From Planctomycetota bacterium (GTDB lineage: Bacteria > Planctomycetota > B129-G9), in assembly GCA_030622295.1 (NCBI GenBank), contig JAUXGI010000035.1, positions 1-8,089 on the forward strand: a stretch of DNA of 8,089 nt. Reading direction: 5' to 3'. The first letter of the stretch is position 1, and each line of letters opens with the position of its first letter. The notes beneath the pieces are model-generated. The model was not told where the DNA came from and made no database searches. It saw nothing but the letters and a program-made list of their open reading frames with translations. Made by a program: the position numbers and the translations under genes. Positions 6,922-8,089 of this stretch are shown piece after piece.

Positions 6922-6941
6922 CTCAGCCCCTGCTGAGCAGG
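6922..6941 (-). other. Two mutually exclusive hairpins at the radical SAM gene junction
   Basis: Bases 6922-6937 can fold as CTCAGC-N4-GCTGAG, covering the stop codon of the first radical SAM gene and ending 3 nt before the next ATG. Bases 6929-6941 can instead fold as CCTGC-TGA-GCAGG. The two share bases and cannot form together. On the message the first fold would hide the ribosome site of the second gene until a ribosome finishing the first gene opens it. These bases are also coding, so chance is a real alternative. Confidence 0.25.
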
Positions 6942-8029
6942 TGCGACAGCGTAAGCCCCGCGAAGCGCAACGGGTGCCTGCAATACGCCTTCACGTTTTC
7001 GAACATGTTCTTGTGAAACTCCACAAGGCAGTGCCCGCAGTGCTCCCGGCGTGTCGCCAGCACCTTCTCGCGGGCCTCCCTGCTGAACCACTTTTCTTCT
7101 GTGTCTTCGTCGAGCAGGCTCCCTATCGGCCGGGCGGCCCCCTGCCAGCATGGCAGGACGTTCAGCCTGTGGTCGATGTATATCGCCGTGTATCCGAACC
7201 TGCAGACGTCGGGCCGCGCTCTGCCCTCCAGCCTCTCGCGTATGACGCGGTAGTAGGGCATGCGCCTGAAGTCTATGCGCGAGATTTCGCCTATAAAGTC
7301 GCGTATCTTTTTCTCCGCGCCGTTGCCGGACGGCATGACCGTGCCGCGATTCTTCAGAAATATCTCGTCCTCGGTAACATGCGAGAAGGATACGTAGATG
7401 CCCTTCCGCTGAAAATGCTCCCATATTTCCATCAACTGGTCCGCGTTCGCCGCCTGCATTACCGTGTTGACGCGCAGGTAAAGACGCGGGAACTTATTTC
7501 GCAGCCTCTCTATCTCGCCGATTGTTTCCAGGGCGCGCTCGTACGCGCCGGGCACGCCGCGTATCTCGTCGTGTACCGCACCGATGCCGTCTATCGAAAC
7601 GAGCAGATATATTCCGCGCAGCCTGTCGTAGAACCTCTCGCAAATCTCGCGCATCTTTTCAGCGTACATTCGCGGCTCCAGGCCGTTGCTGGCGATGCCG
7701 AGTTTTGCGAACTTCGGACAGCCTTCCAGCACCGCGCCGACTATGTCCGCCACGTCCTCGCGGAGAATCGGCTCGCCGCCGGACAACTGGCCGTAGCGTA
7801 CCCTGCTGAGTAGGGGAGACCGAAACCCGCGAATAATCTCTTCAAGCGACGGGTCGTCCCTTCCGCCCTCCTTCCAGACGTTGCACATCTTGCAGCGGGA
7901 GTTGCATCGTTTGGTGGCGATGAAAATCATCTGTGTCGGCAAAGCGGCGCGCCTTCTGACCGCCCTGCGGCCGTCGGCGACCTCGCGGCACGCATCAACT
8001 ACTTCGTATAGTGCACTTCCTATGCTCAT
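6923..8029 (-). CDS. Radical SAM protein with SPASM-like C-terminal cysteines (first of tandem pair)
   Basis: From the ATG at 8029 the product has 368 residues. The radical SAM motif is CNSRCKMC (C42, C46, C49), followed by SGGEP (83-87) and VSIDG (144-148). C-terminal cysteines are C276, C294, C331 and C334 (HCGHC), with C350 further on. The C276-to-C294 spacing equals the C254-to-C272 spacing of the next gene, and both cores share CNSRCKxCN-x-W, so the two are probably paralogues. The frame stays open to a GTG at 8083, but GGAGG stands 7 nt before the ATG at 8029 and the extra 18 residues overlap the upstream gene, so I chose 8029. The CxxC-x3-C cluster of the paralogue is reduced here to CxxC, which may mean different auxiliary cluster ligation. 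Reaction and substrate are not identifiable. Confidence 0.92.
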   Translation of the reverse strand: MSIGSALYEVVDACREVADGRRAVRRRAALPTQMIFIATKRCNSRCKMCNVWKEGGRDDPSLEEIIRGFRSPLLSRVRYGQLSGGEPILREDVADIVGAVLEGCPKFAKLGIASNGLEPRMYAEKMREICERFYDRLRGIYLLVSIDGIGAVHDEIRGVPGAYERALETIGEIERLRNKFPRLYLRVNTVMQAANADQLMEIWEHFQRKGIYVSFSHVTEDEIFLKNRGTVMPSGNGAEKKIRDFIGEISRIDFRRMPYYRVIRERLEGRARPDVCRFGYTAIYIDHRLNVLPCWQGAARPIGSLLDEDTEEKWFSREAREKVLATRREHCGHCLVEFHKNMFENVKAYCRHPLRFAGLTLSHLLSRG

Positions 8030-8089
8030 GTGGTTGCCTCCGCCAGGGCCGGCTTGTGGAACCTGCGCGTCGCCCTGCGCCACGCATAG
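8026..8089 (-). CDS. C-terminal end of an unidentified upstream gene (partial)
   Basis: One frame from the right edge (first full codon at 8088) reads 20 residues, YAWRRATRRFHKPALAEATT, and stops at TGA 8028-8026. That TGA overlaps the ATG of the first radical SAM gene as ATGA, the same junction type as at 4671-4674. The overlap and the strong internal GGAGG make a genuine upstream gene end likely, so the operon continues to the right of the window. The fragment is too short to identify. Confidence 0.5.
   Translation of the reverse strand, partial: YAWRRATRRFHKPALAEATT
8037..8041 (-). promoter_or_regulatory. Strong ribosome binding site deciding the first radical SAM start
   Basis: GGAGG on the minus strand stands 7 nt before the ATG at 8029. 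It is the best Shine-Dalgarno in the window and excludes the longer GTG start at 8083 as the likely one. It lies inside the coding end of the upstream gene. Confidence 0.75.

Noticed and set aside
6563..7813. Long plus-strand open frame (about 416 codons) across both radical SAM genes
   Set aside because: It lies antisense to two genes with clear radical SAM motifs, spans their junction, and its translation shows no recognisable domain. GC-rich coding sequence often leaves long antisense frames open.

Overview
The window is a GC-rich bacterial segment with one transcriptional direction: every gene I can support lies on the minus strand, so the reading order is from 8089 down to 1. A PilB/GspE-type assembly ATPase with a tetracysteine zinc site, CheY-like signalling and lipid-linked envelope genes point to a bacterium with type IV pili or a related secretion machine. 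I cannot name a phylum. The mix of radical SAM enzymes, GT-C-like membrane proteins and dispersed palindromic repeats would fit an uncultured lineage, but that is only an impression.

Layout from right to left. 8026-8089 is the tail of an unidentified gene whose TGA overlaps the ATG of the next gene. 6923-8029 and 5875-6918 are two tandem radical SAM/SPASM-type proteins separated by 4 bp. 5742-5874 is an intergenic stretch with a terminator-like hairpin, a stem-loop repeat (copy B) and a small hairpin. 4671-5741 is a flippase-like multipass protein of the LPG_synthase_TM/UPF0104 type. 2401-4674 is a 757-residue multipass protein with a soluble C-terminal domain, probably a GT-C-fold glycosyltransferase, joined to the preceding gene by an ATGA overlap. 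2303-2400 is a short gap with two adjacent inverted repeats. 1916-2302 is a stand-alone receiver-domain response regulator. 1665-1915 is an intergenic stretch holding repeat copy A. 1-1664 is a PilB-type ATPase that runs off the left edge.

How the genes may work together (inference): the four genes from 8029 to 2401 look like part of an envelope or glycoconjugate gene set. The radical SAM proteins would make or modify a small molecule, lipid or sugar precursor. The flippase-like protein and the GT-C-like protein would act at the membrane, and their start/stop overlap suggests they are made together. The receiver and the PilB ATPase form a second functional group linked to type IV pili or twitching.

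The most distinctive non-coding feature is a pair of related stem-loop repeats in opposite orientation (copy A near 1744-1818, copy B near 5778-5837). They share both arms but carry different central modules, and they bracket the receiver, GT-C and flippase genes. I found no CRISPR array, tRNA, rRNA, transposase or phage gene.
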